In this document: piece after piece, positions 1 to 11,800 of the stretch
Layout: every line of letters begins with the position of its first letter
How positions within the stretch are numbered: position 1 is the stretch's first letter
NCBI GenBank assembly: GCA_004764695.1
Contig: SMSO01000006.1
Span: 1,344,859-1,408,858, forward strand
Length of the DNA stretch: 64,000 nucleotides
Source of the DNA: Schizochytrium sp. TIO01
Taxonomy: Eukaryota > Sar > Bigyra > Thraustochytrida > Thraustochytriidae
Direction of reading: 5' to 3'
The notes under the pieces: generated by a model
What the model was told of the DNA's origin: nothing
The model's database searches: none
Seen by the model: the letters and a program-made list of their open reading frames with translations, nothing else
Program-made: the position numbers and the translations under genes

Positions 1-3000
1 TTTGACAGTTGAGCCAAAAGACCACTCGGAAAACTGCATTCTAGATACTGCATCAGTGGCACACATACAAAATCTGCGTGGAATAGTTAATACCGTGTCG
101 TGTCATCTATCTAGCAGTCCGCCTTAGTGCGTTTGAGACTGCAGCTGGATCTTCACATTGCAGTTCTTTCATATTTGAGTCATCTTCAAGTTCTTCCAGT
201 TTTTCAACTCGAACACGATGGCCATACTTGAGATAGTAAGCATCTGGATTCATGTATGGAACCAAACTCAAAACTCAGAGAAACAGCTGGCTACCTGTAG
301 CTGCATAGCTACCAAGAACCGTTTCTTGCTGGAATAATGATGCTTTCCATGATGGAATGCAGTGTTTTCAGTAACCAATATCAACTTGAACGCTTGCACT
401 TAGCCTGGTTACCACTCCAACTGCGAGGTAGTACTAGAGGTACCTTGGTACTTACTGTTTAAAGAAATCAATAGGGCAGAAAAGATTAGTTGGCTCATTG
501 ATAAATCCCCAGGCCCAAATCCTATAACTCAAGTTCACTGCGAGAGTCAACTCAGCTTGATATTCAGCTGATGTCAATCATGATTACGTAGCAATCGCAC
601 GAGAGTAGTATAACTTGAGGTTATCTGAGCTAATTGGCAACTTTTCGCTTCTGTGTTTAGCCTTTTACAGCACGTGTTAGAAGCTGAGTAATTACGTCAA
701 TCCATTTACGAGGCAATGCTATACTGTGGCTATATCATATATACTCTGTGGAGGATTTTAAAAAATACATACCCACAGAGACCCACATACGGAAAATGAA
801 TCTCGCATTCATGTGGACTGCTGCTACCAAGGGGAAGCACACCACCCGCAGTAGAAGTGCATTAGCAAGGAGGAGATGTGCCCTTTTAACGAGGTGTGCA
901 CCATCGTGATCATTATTATTATCTTAGGTAGTAAGTATGTGTGCTGGTACATAGTCGTGAGCTCACCTATTATTATTCATCCTGTCACTCGCAAAGGTTA
1001 GCATCATAGTGTTTTGAACCGGGTGCAATCTGTCAGGCTGACATCTGAAAGTTGAAAGTACCTACTAAGATAAATCAAAAGCAAGATTCAGGATTTCATA
1101 TTATACTTCACATATTTATCGGCTGCAGAGTGCCAGCCCGTGAATTCTCAACTACAAGTTGTTTCTTATGGAATTTAAATTTTTAAAAGAAACAACTAAG
1201 AAGTAGTAATGCCAGCTCGAGTTGTTGTCATTAAGATACCGATCCAACTAACACTGAGAGCTAAAACGAGCCTACTTGCAAATGAGAAACGATCTGTAGT
1301 ATCCGTCTAAATTTGGAGAGCAAAGAGCTACTTCGTTCTATTAAGCCGATGGTATGTACATGTAATTAGCACATTTTGATATAAATACGGCACTTTTGCT
1401 CCGTCTATCAAGGTCCTTCAAGTCAGCAGAATTGGAACCTAAGGAATGCAATTTATCAGTACGCTCCCTCCTAATAATGAAAATATCAGTGACATTTTCC
1501 TACTATGAACTGATCATAGAATATGCAACACGGCGCCATGTCTTCGTATGTTATATCAGAGATTTTATTTTTTGTGAGATAGAAAGATCCATTTCCATGG
1601 AATGTCATTAAGACACAAAGTAAGAACGTGAGTATGAATAAATAAATTACATAGAATACACTTTTCAATTTCTTGTTTGTGTTGATATGGGTAGGATGCA
1701 AGATTGCTTTAACAAAACATCTCAGAGAGAGTTGGAGCTAAACCACAACTGCTTTCATATTCCAATACTTTCCTAGTATTTAGCCAACTTCTAAGGTTCG
1801 ACTATTTTCTATCAAGGAGATATGGCATCCGCCTACGTTCATCTTGATGATATTTGCGATGTTGTATTAAGCAACCTAGTTTAGGCAATGCTTTATTATA
1901 TGCAACTGATCTTTCAAAATCTTCTCAAATTTCTGCTGCTAGAAGCTGCAGTCTTTTCTTATCAAAATGCATACTAGTTTTAATCCCCAAAGTTCTGCTG
2001 CATGAAACAAAAAGAAAATGTGAACTTAAAAAACTATACACAAACTGATCTTTTCCTATTCTTAATTTTGGCTGAATAGAATTACAGCTTTTTCTTCGTT
2101 GCACTAACCTCTTTGAAGTTCATCCCCGCATACCCTAGCAGGTACCTAAATAAGTACGCGCGTTGCGCACCCCCAACAGACTATTTGGTTGCAAGTAGGT
2201 ACCTAGAATACGATTCGATATCCCTCCGAGTGATTGTCACGCAGTACTGAATACGATGCTTGTCTAAATACCAATCTGTGCAGCAAGGTCACTTTCTTTC
2301 TTCTGACCCAGTCTCCCCTTGAGTACCCAAGCGCCATAGAGCACATTTGTTTTTCTCCATCTCGTGCCCAGCCTTCGTCAAACACAACCCTCCACTTAAA
2401 AGCCTGCCATCATCCTCGGACATGGTGGATGAAAGACCTCTCTTTCACTAAGATCGGGACCATTTTATACTTTAATATTATCGGTATGGATCATCAGGTG
2501 CCAAGGCGAGCCGTTCTTGGCCGATAACCACCTTAAATAGACCCCCAAAGTAATTGGGTTAACCATGCGTTTGTGCGTGTGTAAGGTGGACCCAGTACCG
2601 CGCCGTCATCTTGGACACGTGAGTAATTTATAATTGATGTATTGCGTTACGAACTCTCGGTCCCGCAGACTTCGACTTTAGACTCTCCACTTCGCTGGCT
2701 AAGCCAGTAAACTCGCTTAAGCGCTGGAGGTCTAGTACTGGCTGGTTTTCCTAACAAGGCGTCTTGACTTCTGTATTTGTAGTGAAGGCGAGTTGCTTAC
2801 GATGGCAATTCTGTAGTTTGCATGGGACCAATTGAAGTTGAGACACTTGCAGTAATGAATTGAGATGATGCAATCAACAATCGCTGCTGAAATGATATTC
2901 ACAACGAGACAATAGGTGCCTACCTACTTACCAGCAACCATCCATGCATCGAGCATGATCATCTAGATGCATGCACATATTCATTCATTCATTTATGCAA

Positions 3001-3382
3001 TCATTGGTGTATTTACTCATGCATACAAAAAACGTGACTGGACGAGACCCATAAGAATTGCTCGCAAGAGACCAAGCGCAGAAATCAGAGTTAAGACGCA
3101 GTAGACATAGTTAGTTTCACTCCATTTTAAGTTGTTTCTTTTCGAATACTTAAATAGCCATCGCGCATACTTCTAAAGTTATTCGCATGTTATCTATCCT
3201 CCATAAAAGTGACAGACAGTGAAAGTGAGAGCTAGTTTATAGTACCTAGTAGTAATCAATGTAACGAGAATGAGTGATCGTAATAAGAGAAAGAAAGGTA
3301 AAAAAAGGCAGAGCAAAACTGGTGTTGGAGCCTGTCTCCTTGGCGTCATCGGCGTCGTCTCTGAGGCGGAGGTGGTGGTGCA
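1..3382. other. gene-free stretch at left edge
   Basis: No reading frame here is longer than about 120 codons, and none shows a recognisable motif or a coherent domain. The stretch is AT-rich, with short ATTC-like repeats near 2975-3005. I see no tRNA-like or rRNA-like sequence. It may hold small spliced exons that cannot be identified by eye. Confidence 0.5.
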
Positions 3383-3727
3383 GACCAAGTCCACGGTGAC
3401 ACGGAGTCTGCGAGTGAGGCTCCATTCAACGGCCGCGTCTAGTACGAGGTCTTTGCCGCGAGGGTGGGTTCTGCAGTGAGGCGCGGCTTGGACATTGACG
3501 TCGGCGTCGTCTCGTTCTCTGAATCTTTCATTCACGAGTTCTCTCGTCCATACAAGCACGACCTTGAGCCTATTGGGCGCGAAGCGAACAACTAGTTTTG
3601 GCTACAACAGTCTCGTGGATTGCGACAAGAATTTTATAACGAACTGTGTGCGGGAATATCTAGCTGGTTTGCAAAAACAGAAATTGCCCAAGAGCACCTA
3701 GTCGGTCTTGGACTCTCGCGTGCCTAA
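3383..3727 (+). pseudogene. coding-like frame interrupted by two TAG codons
   Basis: One frame reads as plausible protein from about 3383 to a TAA at 3725-3727 but is interrupted by TAG at 3440-3442 and at 3593-3595. The last uninterrupted part (after 3595) has ordinary codon use and a protein-like composition, including FYNELCAGISSWFAKTEIAQ. I do not recognise the family. The two TAGs could be nonsense mutations in a dying gene. They could also be the ends of missed introns (both are preceded by CTAG-type acceptor-like sequence), although the frame continues unchanged across each, which argues against sizeable introns. The frame ends 234 bases before the next gene on the same strand. Confidence 0.3.
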
Positions 3728-3961
3728 ACTTAGAACGTAGCTTTTTTGACGTGGATCTCACAAGAGCAAAATCTCCTATAGTTGCCGAATTGTCCAATAC
3801 AGGAAAAGAACACCTGCGTCTGGCAATATTAGTGGCACATTGTTGTTTCTTTGCAAGTGCTAAGCAAATCTGCAAAACGCTTCTGTTCACGGCACTGTTG
3901 AACTTGACGTTGTTACTGTTGCAAAATCGGACATCAGAACTTTGGTAATTGACTAATAACC

Positions 3962-5065
3962 ATGGGTCGTGCAGAACGTCGCAGTGGTCGCAATGAGGAT
4001 GATGATGAAAGCTCGCGTCTAAAGCGCTCCTCGAAGCGGAGCAAGACAAAGAGTCCGTCAAGTGCCTCGGGCTCTGGCTCAAGCAAGCGCAAAAAGCCTC
4101 TTCTTGTTAACAAAACCGTCGTAGGGATGTCAAGATTTTTTCCCCGTGGTTCGGACCTCATCTCGCTGGCCGGATCATTCAAGGTGGATCCGGTCGGAAC
4201 CTCAAAGCGAGTCTGCAAAAAGCTGGTGCTCTATATCTGGCTCCTTGCTGTGCTTATCGCCATTCTCAATCTCGTCGGCTTTGACATTAACCCGCTTAGT
4301 GGCTCGAGCAGAAGCCTTTCCTCTGCAGATGGCGGTGTCATGGATTCGGTAATGCCCGGCTTTCTACGGGGCCAGGCAATTGCGAATTCTGACGCTAGAG
4401 CCAGCCATGCTGGAGGAGATGATGATGACGAAGATGGCGGCGAAGGCGGCGAAGGTGGAGGCGGTGGAGGCGGTGAAGATGATGCCGTCCCAGAAATGCA
4501 ATCCTTTGAGGCTAAAAAGCCCGTCAAACTCAACAAAGCGAAGGAAAAAGAGCTTGCCTGTAAAATGGAGGACTGCATTACCTCATGCAATAAAAAGATC
4601 ACATCGAAATGTGCTGCCAGAAAGACCTGCAAAACAGACCGTGAAAAGGTTTGCCGCAAGCGCTGCATGAAGGCTCGCTGTGAAGAACGTTGCAAGGATG
4701 AGCCGCACTATGGTTATGTCGAACGTGAACAAAAAATGGATAAATGCAAAGAAGGTTGCCAGGGCAGCACAGCACAGCACAACAAGTGTATTAAAGCTTG
4801 TCATGCTGCATTTCAGCCTTGTAAGTCGCGCTGCCACACAGTCTCCAACCGCTACAAGTGTGACCGCATCGATGACAGTGCCCCGCCCCCGCCCCCAGGT
4901 GACGACATGGATGATGAGTCTGCAATGGAGAGTGAATCTGCATCAGATGATTCCGAGTCATCGTCATTTGATGATGGAGAGGAAGAATCCTCCTCGAGTG
5001 CCAGCTCAAGTGGAGGAAGTGGTGGAGGAGGAGCATTCGATGACTTCGATGACGAAGTTATCTAA
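3962..5065 (+). CDS. single-pass membrane protein with Cys-rich domain, unknown function
   Basis: A 367-residue protein of unrecognised family. The start ATG sits in a good context (ACC before it). Residues 1-50 are strongly basic and Ser-rich, which suggests a cytosolic tail. One hydrophobic helix at about 87-106 (LVLYIWLLAVLIAILNLVGF) is the only membrane segment, and with no signal peptide it would act as a signal anchor. An acidic Gly-rich linker (about 150-175) follows. Residues 200-300 then hold about 18 cysteines in CxxxC-type spacings among many Lys/Arg residues, likely disulfide-bonded if lumenal. The C-terminal 60 residues are acidic and Ser-rich. By the positive-inside pattern the N-terminus is probably cytosolic and the Cys domain lumenal or extracellular. 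Function is unknown. Confidence 0.85.
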   Translation: MGRAERRSGRNEDDDESSRLKRSSKRSKTKSPSSASGSGSSKRKKPLLVNKTVVGMSRFFPRGSDLISLAGSFKVDPVGTSKRVCKKLVLYIWLLAVLIAILNLVGFDINPLSGSSRSLSSADGGVMDSVMPGFLRGQAIANSDARASHAGGDDDDEDGGEGGEGGGGGGGEDDAVPEMQSFEAKKPVKLNKAKEKELACKMEDCITSCNKKITSKCAARKTCKTDREKVCRKRCMKARCEERCKDEPHYGYVEREQKMDKCKEGCQGSTAQHNKCIKACHAAFQPCKSRCHTVSNRYKCDRIDDSAPPPPPGDDMDDESAMESESASDDSESSSFDDGEEESSSSASSSGGSGGGGAFDDFDDEVI

Positions 5066-5999
5066 ACCCCAGATAGGTTAACCAACCTTTCGAAGGATGC
5101 CGAAGAGAAACTGTTTTTATAGTACCATGACTGGTCTCTTGGTTTCTTTTCTCAACCTTCGTTTGTTGTTATCACTTCATAAGAATAGCATACGTGGATC
5201 TTACTTCAACGATTAATGCGTGTCGACGCTTTTCAGCTCTTTCTCCCTCCCTGTTGCTACTATTTCCTGGATTCGTTGCTCTTCTCACGTCGTTCTCAGT
5301 CCTGGATTGACTTATTTAGCTTATGTTGACCTATGCAGGACCAATGTCCCACTCGCTTGACAATCACAATCGCATGCTCTGATTTGCATAAATGGTATTT
5401 ACAACACCTGAACAAAACATGGAGCCCGTGCACAATCACACAAATACACACAAAATTATGTGGCGATGCTCCTGTCTTTGAATTTCCCCATTTCGCTCAC
5501 TCCCACCGTAGTAGAGTTCTATTCAAATAGTCCAATATATGGAGCTTTTCTCTACAATTATGATTTTTGCAATTTTACTCGTTTCGATTTTTCTATTTGC
5601 CTATTACGAAGCCTCTGCAGTATGCACAGAGATGCTAGAGCGTATGCCCAAGCCAGTAAATGTTACTTAAACTTTCCCTTACAAATAGCCTTTTAGACTC
5701 ATATCTGTAGCATGATGTTGCCTGAGTTTAGTGAGCGCATTTGAATGTCAGGTTATTTTCTTTAATCAAAGGATTCATTTATGTGATGTTACGATTTATA
5801 AGAGGGACAAGTGCTAGTGATTTGTCAAAAATTAAGATAGCTGAAAATTATATGTTTTTTAATATAATAAGGATTTTGTGTTGGTCAATTTAATAAAAAG
5901 TGCAGCTTCTAGGCCTGTAAATCTTATATATTCTAGTATTCATTGGAGCAAAATACTTGCTGAAATTTTATATTTTAAAACATACGTATTTTTAATTAT
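5066..5999. other. spacer between membrane protein and phosphoesterase genes
   Basis: AT-rich sequence containing the 3' ends of two convergent genes. I see no credible reading frame or structured RNA. It probably contains both 3' UTRs. Confidence 0.5.
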
Positions 6000-7175
6000 T
6001 CATGAAGTTCTGCACGAAAGCCTTTTAGCAAACGAATCATCAAGGGAGCGCAACATGTCCAGCTTATGTTGTTTGGCGGCCTTTACCTTGTTGTAAGAAT
6101 CAGATCCGGGACGAGGGACATCAAACACAATGATAGGCTGTTCGCAGCGATAACGAAGCGAACACGTCGACGCATTAACATATAGACTCTCCCCATCATC
6201 CCACACTCCAAAGTCTTCGTGAATATGGCCAAAAACATGAGCAAGGGGCATCACTCGTGTTTTCATCTCATACAATAAATTCGGGCATCCTGCACGACTA
6301 CCACGGAAACATCGATCACCAAAACCGGCAGCAGGTCCATGGGTCAATAGAATGTCCGTATCCTCCGGGATCTTTTGCCAATGCTCGTAAATCTCCTCGT
6401 TGGGATCCATCTGAAACGCCCAGTTTGAAAACCTTGGAGTAACTGGCGAACCATATATCTTTAGCCCTTCGACCTCAACTTCAGTTCCGTTTAAATAAGT
6501 ATATTCTCCCTCCTCAACAAATGAGATTGCATCATCAACTGTCTCTGTTGGTGACAGGCTACGTGCAAATGTCTTCTCATTCTTTCTATAAAATTCCCGA
6601 TCAAGAGTGACATCATGATTTCCAGCAATGACCACTTTATTCTTATGCGGTTGCTTTTCCATCCACTCTCGAAACGCCCGCAGCTCCCGCATTGAGCCAT
6701 TTAGTGTCAAGTCTCCACAATTTACAAGCACGTCACCCTCAGGCAAGACCGCATCTTCCATCGAGGCGTACTTTCCGTGCATATCCGAAACACAAACAAA
6801 GCGAACCACATCTTCGCGCTCATACGTGAATCTGCTGCCCGTGCTCCCGTCATAGACGCGCTTCCCTAGAGGATGCTCCCGGTAAATTACGCCGCTGTAT
6901 GAACCTATGAGCTGTCTCGAAGGAGCCTCGGGTTTACCTTTTTGCACGTGCCTCGCAAAGAGTGCTCTGAGAGCATCAGCCTCAGATTTGCGATAATTAT
7001 CTGGCCTCGATACCTTACTTTTCCTCTTTCCATTACCTTCGCTTCCAGCAGAGACCAGATCACCACGAGAGTCATTGTTGCCTCTCTCTCCGTCTTCGTC
7101 CTGGAGGCTAGTGTGTGCCACGTGCAAGAAACCCTCGGTCACCTCCGATGCCTGCGAGCTAAAAAACGAAGACAT
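6000..7175 (-). CDS. MPPED-type metallophosphoesterase
   Basis: A 391-residue protein of the calcineurin-like phosphoesterase superfamily, closest in motif pattern to the animal MPPED1/MPPED2 (239AB) group. Metal-binding motifs appear in order: SDMHG (Asp131, His133), NCGD (Asp155), GNHD (185-188), LLTHGP (278-279) and FGHIHEDFG (316-319). The last motif keeps the histidine that, as I recall, mammalian MPPED2 replaces with glycine, so this copy looks catalytically complete. These enzymes are metal-dependent phosphodiesterases with poorly defined physiological substrates. The first 120 residues are a low-complexity extension without signal peptide. The frame is open upstream to a TTG at 7193; I chose the ATG at 7175. 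The gene is divergent from the Sfi1-like gene, with about 470 bases between them. Stop is TGA. Confidence 0.88.
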   Translation of the reverse strand: MSSFFSSQASEVTEGFLHVAHTSLQDEDGERGNNDSRGDLVSAGSEGNGKRKSKVSRPDNYRKSEADALRALFARHVQKGKPEAPSRQLIGSYSGVIYREHPLGKRVYDGSTGSRFTYEREDVVRFVCVSDMHGKYASMEDAVLPEGDVLVNCGDLTLNGSMRELRAFREWMEKQPHKNKVVIAGNHDVTLDREFYRKNEKTFARSLSPTETVDDAISFVEEGEYTYLNGTEVEVEGLKIYGSPVTPRFSNWAFQMDPNEEIYEHWQKIPEDTDILLTHGPAAGFGDRCFRGSRAGCPNLLYEMKTRVMPLAHVFGHIHEDFGVWDDGESLYVNASTCSLRYRCEQPIIVFDVPRPGSDSYNKVKAAKQHKLDMLRSLDDSFAKRLSCRTS

Positions 7176-7648
7176 TTGTCGGTACGAATTCAAGCAGAAC
7201 GCTTAGTCCACTAATACCAGCTTGTCTCCTCTCGAATCTCGCCTCGCAAGCAATGCACCTCACGAGGACGCTTAGAGTTCTAATCGCAACTTCGCAAAGA
7301 TGTTCCTTACATTTATCTTCTGTGCCGTATTCTGAGCATCGAATCCCATTCTTTTTCATCTTATAAAGAGAAGGAACTCATTTACAAACTTACGAATTTA
7401 CTAGTGAGATCTTACAGGGACACGTAAAATACCAACAAGAACAGCACTAATGGAACGGGAAATGAAGCGACCCTTGTAAGGGCCGTCATAGAAATTTGCC
7501 TGTTACGATTGACATTACCACAACAAAAACTTGCGTGCGTGCATAAATATAGATTTGGACAAGGCTGCACGGAGCGAGGATTTCGAGGGAGGTATAAGGG
7601 ATCCTGGGGATGAGGTGAAAGCTGACATCGTGTTGTGTTATACTTGAC
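7176..7648. promoter_or_regulatory. shared upstream region of two divergent genes
   Basis: About 470 bases lie between the start codons of the minus-strand phosphoesterase and the plus-strand Sfi1-like gene, so both promoters and 5' UTRs must be here or overlap it. I recognise no specific regulatory motif. The assignment rests on gene orientation alone. Confidence 0.4.
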
Positions 7649-8710
7649 ATGCATACCCTTTCAGCAACCAGTTGTAGACTTGTTGGCGGAAGACGAGCTG
7701 CTCAGAACTGGAGATTTGAGCCACATTTTCGTCAAGAAATTGAAGATGTACATGGATTCATACAAGCATGTGAGCGTATGAAAGAACGAAGAGCACGCCC
7801 ACGTCCAGTGAAGATCCCTGTTAAAGAGCCCAAGCTAGTAGCACCACCAGTAACGCCGCAGAGGGAAGTGGTGGTGGTAGAAGCGAACGATCGCTTGCTG
7901 AGACGCGCACTTCTCCGACAGGTCTTTGGTGTCTGGCGTGAACAGTGCGAAAAGTTGAGACTTAGACCTCAAGTCACGCGAAAAGCTAATGTACAACGCT
8001 GGAAACTTATGCGAACATTTTTCCTCGCGTGGTATGCAGCTCTTCAAGAGAGACGAATGATGAGAGATCTCTTACGACGATGGGCCAAAGAGGCACACTC
8101 AATACGCGCATGTCATATGGTCGCACTAGAAACACTCTTCCAGGCACTCCTCAAATCCCTTCTTCGAACCGCACTTGAAAAATGGAATGCTTTTGTTGCA
8201 AGGTCTCGGGACCGAGAACTGTCGCTACAGAACTTGCGCCAAAAATGGATGGTTTGGAGAAAATTCGTACACGATGCACAGGAAGAGCGGCGCCAAGCTG
8301 CGTCTATGATGTATCAAATTATTTACAAGGGTGTCCTGAGACGGGCATTTGTAAGATGGATTTTGTTCTCACCGCATAAAGTTCGAGAGCGTCGCCCTCC
8401 TTGTGATTACGTAAGAGAGAACTTCCGTGCCTTCGAGACACCTCCCAGCACAAAAACGCAATACATTGTACGCCCTCCAACAAACTTGTCCTTCCACGAT
8501 ACCCCTTCTGAGATCCTCAAAATGCGGTTACATGATTCCTTTGGACTACTTGAGCGTCCCCAGTTTCTGTCTGCTCGCTTATCATCTGCATCACAACATT
8601 TCTACGAATTGTGGCATGAAGACGAGATTATTTTAACAAACTCATTTCGAAAAGACAGAACCCCACGTGCACGGAACCCCCACCGTGAATCGTCCTCATT
8701 TTGGATTTAA
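7649..8710 (+). CDS. Sfi1-like repeat protein, putative centrin-binding
   Basis: A 353-residue basic, helix-rich protein. Between residues 85 and 240 it has about five repeats with the Sfi1 pattern, a hydrophobic cluster followed by Phe/Ala-x-x-Trp: LLRQVFGVWREQC (Trp96), LMRTFFLAWYAAL (Trp128), LLRTALEKWNAFV (Trp179), LRQKWMVWRKFV (Trp203) and VLRRAFVRWILF (Trp237). In Sfi1 each such repeat binds one centrin, and the protein forms a long helix at centrosomes, spindle poles or basal bodies. This is much shorter than yeast Sfi1, so it is better called a Sfi1-domain protein than an orthologue. The C-terminal 110 residues are Pro- and Ser-rich with no recognised domain. It ends 172 bases from the convergent EF-hand gene. 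Confidence 0.75.
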   Translation: MHTLSATSCRLVGGRRAAQNWRFEPHFRQEIEDVHGFIQACERMKERRARPRPVKIPVKEPKLVAPPVTPQREVVVVEANDRLLRRALLRQVFGVWREQCEKLRLRPQVTRKANVQRWKLMRTFFLAWYAALQERRMMRDLLRRWAKEAHSIRACHMVALETLFQALLKSLLRTALEKWNAFVARSRDRELSLQNLRQKWMVWRKFVHDAQEERRQAASMMYQIIYKGVLRRAFVRWILFSPHKVRERRPPCDYVRENFRAFETPPSTKTQYIVRPPTNLSFHDTPSEILKMRLHDSFGLLERPQFLSARLSSASQHFYELWHEDEIILTNSFRKDRTPRARNPHRESSSFWI

Positions 8711-8882
8711 AATAACTTACTATTATTTACTATAAAGATTTTTAATACACAAACAGGTTTCCAACAAATAAGTCGCAAGACAATGGCTTACAGAGTGAGC
8801 GAAGTGACTTCAAAAATTAAAGATCTGAAAAATCGCATATTTTAGAAAAGAACCCTGAAACTCAGCTATCATGTTTATTAAT

Positions 8883-11800
8883 TTACAAGGGAATATTCTT
8901 TCCAGAAAGGTGAACAGCCCTTTCCAGGGGACCGTCCTCACCTTGTTTCCTATTCTTGTCTTTCGCTACCTTACGAACATACTTCTTGTCAATCTGTTGA
9001 GCCCATTCTTGCGCTTGAGCAGCAGCGCGGAATTGGTCTTCCATTGTGCGAAGATTTGCCTCGCGGCGGTCCACAGATGCTTGTTGGGCTGCAAGCGACT
9101 GAGCCTGAAGTAACTGTTGCTTACGTTCCCAAGCAAGGTGTGCCTCTTCGTTTTTTCGAGCCATTGCTTCTTGGGCCATAGCCCGAGCCATCTCTTTAAC
9201 TTCATCTCGGTGAATTCGTCTTTGACTATCAGTTCTGTCATGATCAGCAACCAACGAAGCATACTGACTCGTCATATGTTCGACGTCTTGATCCACCTCC
9301 TCAAGCCGGCGTTTAATATTATCCTGCACAATACGAACGTCTTGCTGCCATTCTTTGTTTTGCTTTCCTCCCTTTTGACGAGGTGTAGCTGGGGGCGCAG
9401 GCTGATGTGGCTTGTTCACCCCGCCCTTTGCAAATTGTTTGCCTTCATTTCCTTTGAAGACTCCTTCGGCATCTCGCTTCTCTTTCCCAATATCTACGTT
9501 TGTCGAGGCTCTCAGACCTGCAGCAGTAGCTCGTGGTTTTAGTGGATCCCTTCGAGGAACCCTGTCCAGCCAAGGCTGCGATGGTTCGGCAAGGAGCAGG
9601 GCTTCGTACAAAGTCTGATCAGGTAAACGTCGATTAGGGCGCTGTGAACCGCTTCTTCGCGCCCATCGGCGAATCTTACGTTGTTCGTCTCGCGTTGGTA
9701 ACCATCTTCGTTCACGAGCCATCTGCATCCACGGCCGTTCGGGGTGGATATCGAAGATTTGCTCAAATCGATTAGAGAATCGTCCTGAATTTTCGTATCC
9801 AAAGTTAACTTCGTCCAAGTCTGGAGGAAGTCCGTACTCGTTCAAGCCAATATCTTTGAGCCATCTATCAATTACGATTTGCTCGTCCTGAGACATCCAC
9901 ATTTTGGTTGGCGACTTTGGCCAATTGCCAAACCGCCGGCGCGACGGAGATCGCGGGGCTGGCGAAGCTCGTTTAGGAGAATCATCCATAGAAGACTCGC
10001 GATTTGAGCGAGAATAACCTTGATTTAAGTAAGCTACCCCATTTGGTTTTGTTGCTGTGGAATCTTCCACAGTGTCAACGTTTGACAATCGAGCATCACC
10101 CATACCTGGAATCTCAACAGTGGGGATTTCTTTTTCTAATTTTGTACCATTACCCCGACGTCGTTCAGGGTGGAACTCCTCACGAAAAGGTTTCCTGGAT
10201 ACACGTTTTGGTAATCCCTTTGGCGTCCTCTTCTGATTTGTAGTTCTAGCCTTTGAAGCGTCTTGCTCCGATTTCGTAGGCTCATGAACTGCAATGGCAC
10301 CACTTAAAAGAAAAAACCGACCAGCCTTGAAATCAGCGCTATCGTTCATTGCGAGTGAGTCAAAGACATCCATCTCCCAACCGCCACCAATACGAACACG
10401 AGTTTTGTTCATCACAGCTCTTACAGGTTCAACAGGAGCCTGGACTTTGACGAATTCTCCAGATGGTAAAACAGTTCCTAGTACACCCATGAAACAAAGT
10501 CGATAATAGCATTGATTGGACGGAGCATCAAGTCTTAAAGATACTGGAATCCCAACTTCGCCTTCTGATACCTTTTGCATAGACTCTACGTCGATCGAGC
10601 CTATATGAGTCCACGATTGATCACTCACTACAGCTCCAGGAAATGAGCTTACGGTTTCCGCCGAGGTCCCCTTCGTACTTGCATCTGTTTCGTTACTTTG
10701 CTGTTCGACGGCAAGTGGGGCATAGAACTGATGGCAGGTGCTTGTAGTTAAAGACCAGTTCACTTGATGAGGAGTATTCAACCGTTTTCGCAGCAACTCC
10801 TGGAGTCTGAGGCCGCCAACATCAGAAAATGTAGATCCTCGTATTTCAACATCAGTTGCAAGTAAGGTTGGCTCACTTCCGGAGATTCGCTCTGCTGCTC
10901 TTTTCTCCCCTTCTTGAGAACCTTTTTCAATCTCAAATTCATGGTGACGACCGTGTTGCCATACTCGCCCCTTGGCAGCAGACTTGTAAGCAGCACCGTT
11001 CAAAAGCTGAGCGCGTCGCTGAGCAAGACGCTCCTCTCGCTGGTTGTTTGAAATTGGTGCAACGTAAGCCAACAACCTACAATAAAGCTGAAGAACTAAG
11101 CGGCTTTTAGGGGTAGCGACAGGTGGTTTCTCTTGGCGTAAAATACGTATGTTGCCCATGCGAACCCCTGATTCGACCTCCCCGTCATCGTATCGAATTG
11201 TATAGCTTGTTTGCGCGTGATCTCCTCGATTCTCTTCAATTTTCATTATCTCTCCAGGGTACCACAGAGAGCCTCCACCGTACCTTACCTCAACAAGTGC
11301 ACCAACCTTCGCTTCAGCCATCGCTGGTGCTGCGCGACAAGCCTCTGTAAACTGCACGGCATCACCAGCTCCTTGAAGCAACATCCCTGGGGCATAACCT
11401 GAACACGCAGTGATGCTTTTGTTTGGCCCACTCAAATTCTTTTCATCATAGTCGGAGTCGGAGCCGGAGTCACTCTCCCAATGCTGCTCACTGGCAAGGC
11501 CTAGACCTTCAAGCATTGCAAGAGGGTCAACTCCATGTCTACGTCGATGCAAAAATGGTTGCAGAAAGTTGAAGAGATCCGATTCTCGAGCCTCGAGTCC
11601 AAGTTCATAAAGCTCATACGAAATTACTGACACAGGTACAGATCTTTGTCGCTCGTCTATTTTCTGCAGTAAAAGCTTTTCAAGCTGGCCCCGTTTCTTC
11701 TTCAAAAACATCTTGATGCGCCTATTCGGGTCTTGCTGTTCTTTTCCTTGTGCCCTGTAGACTTCATTCAAACGAATACGAGCCACTTCCGTGAGATCAT

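Noticed and set aside
4231-4695. 154-codon minus-strand frame with a poly-Pro tract
   Set aside because: Complement of the Gly-rich linker of the membrane-protein gene; shadow.
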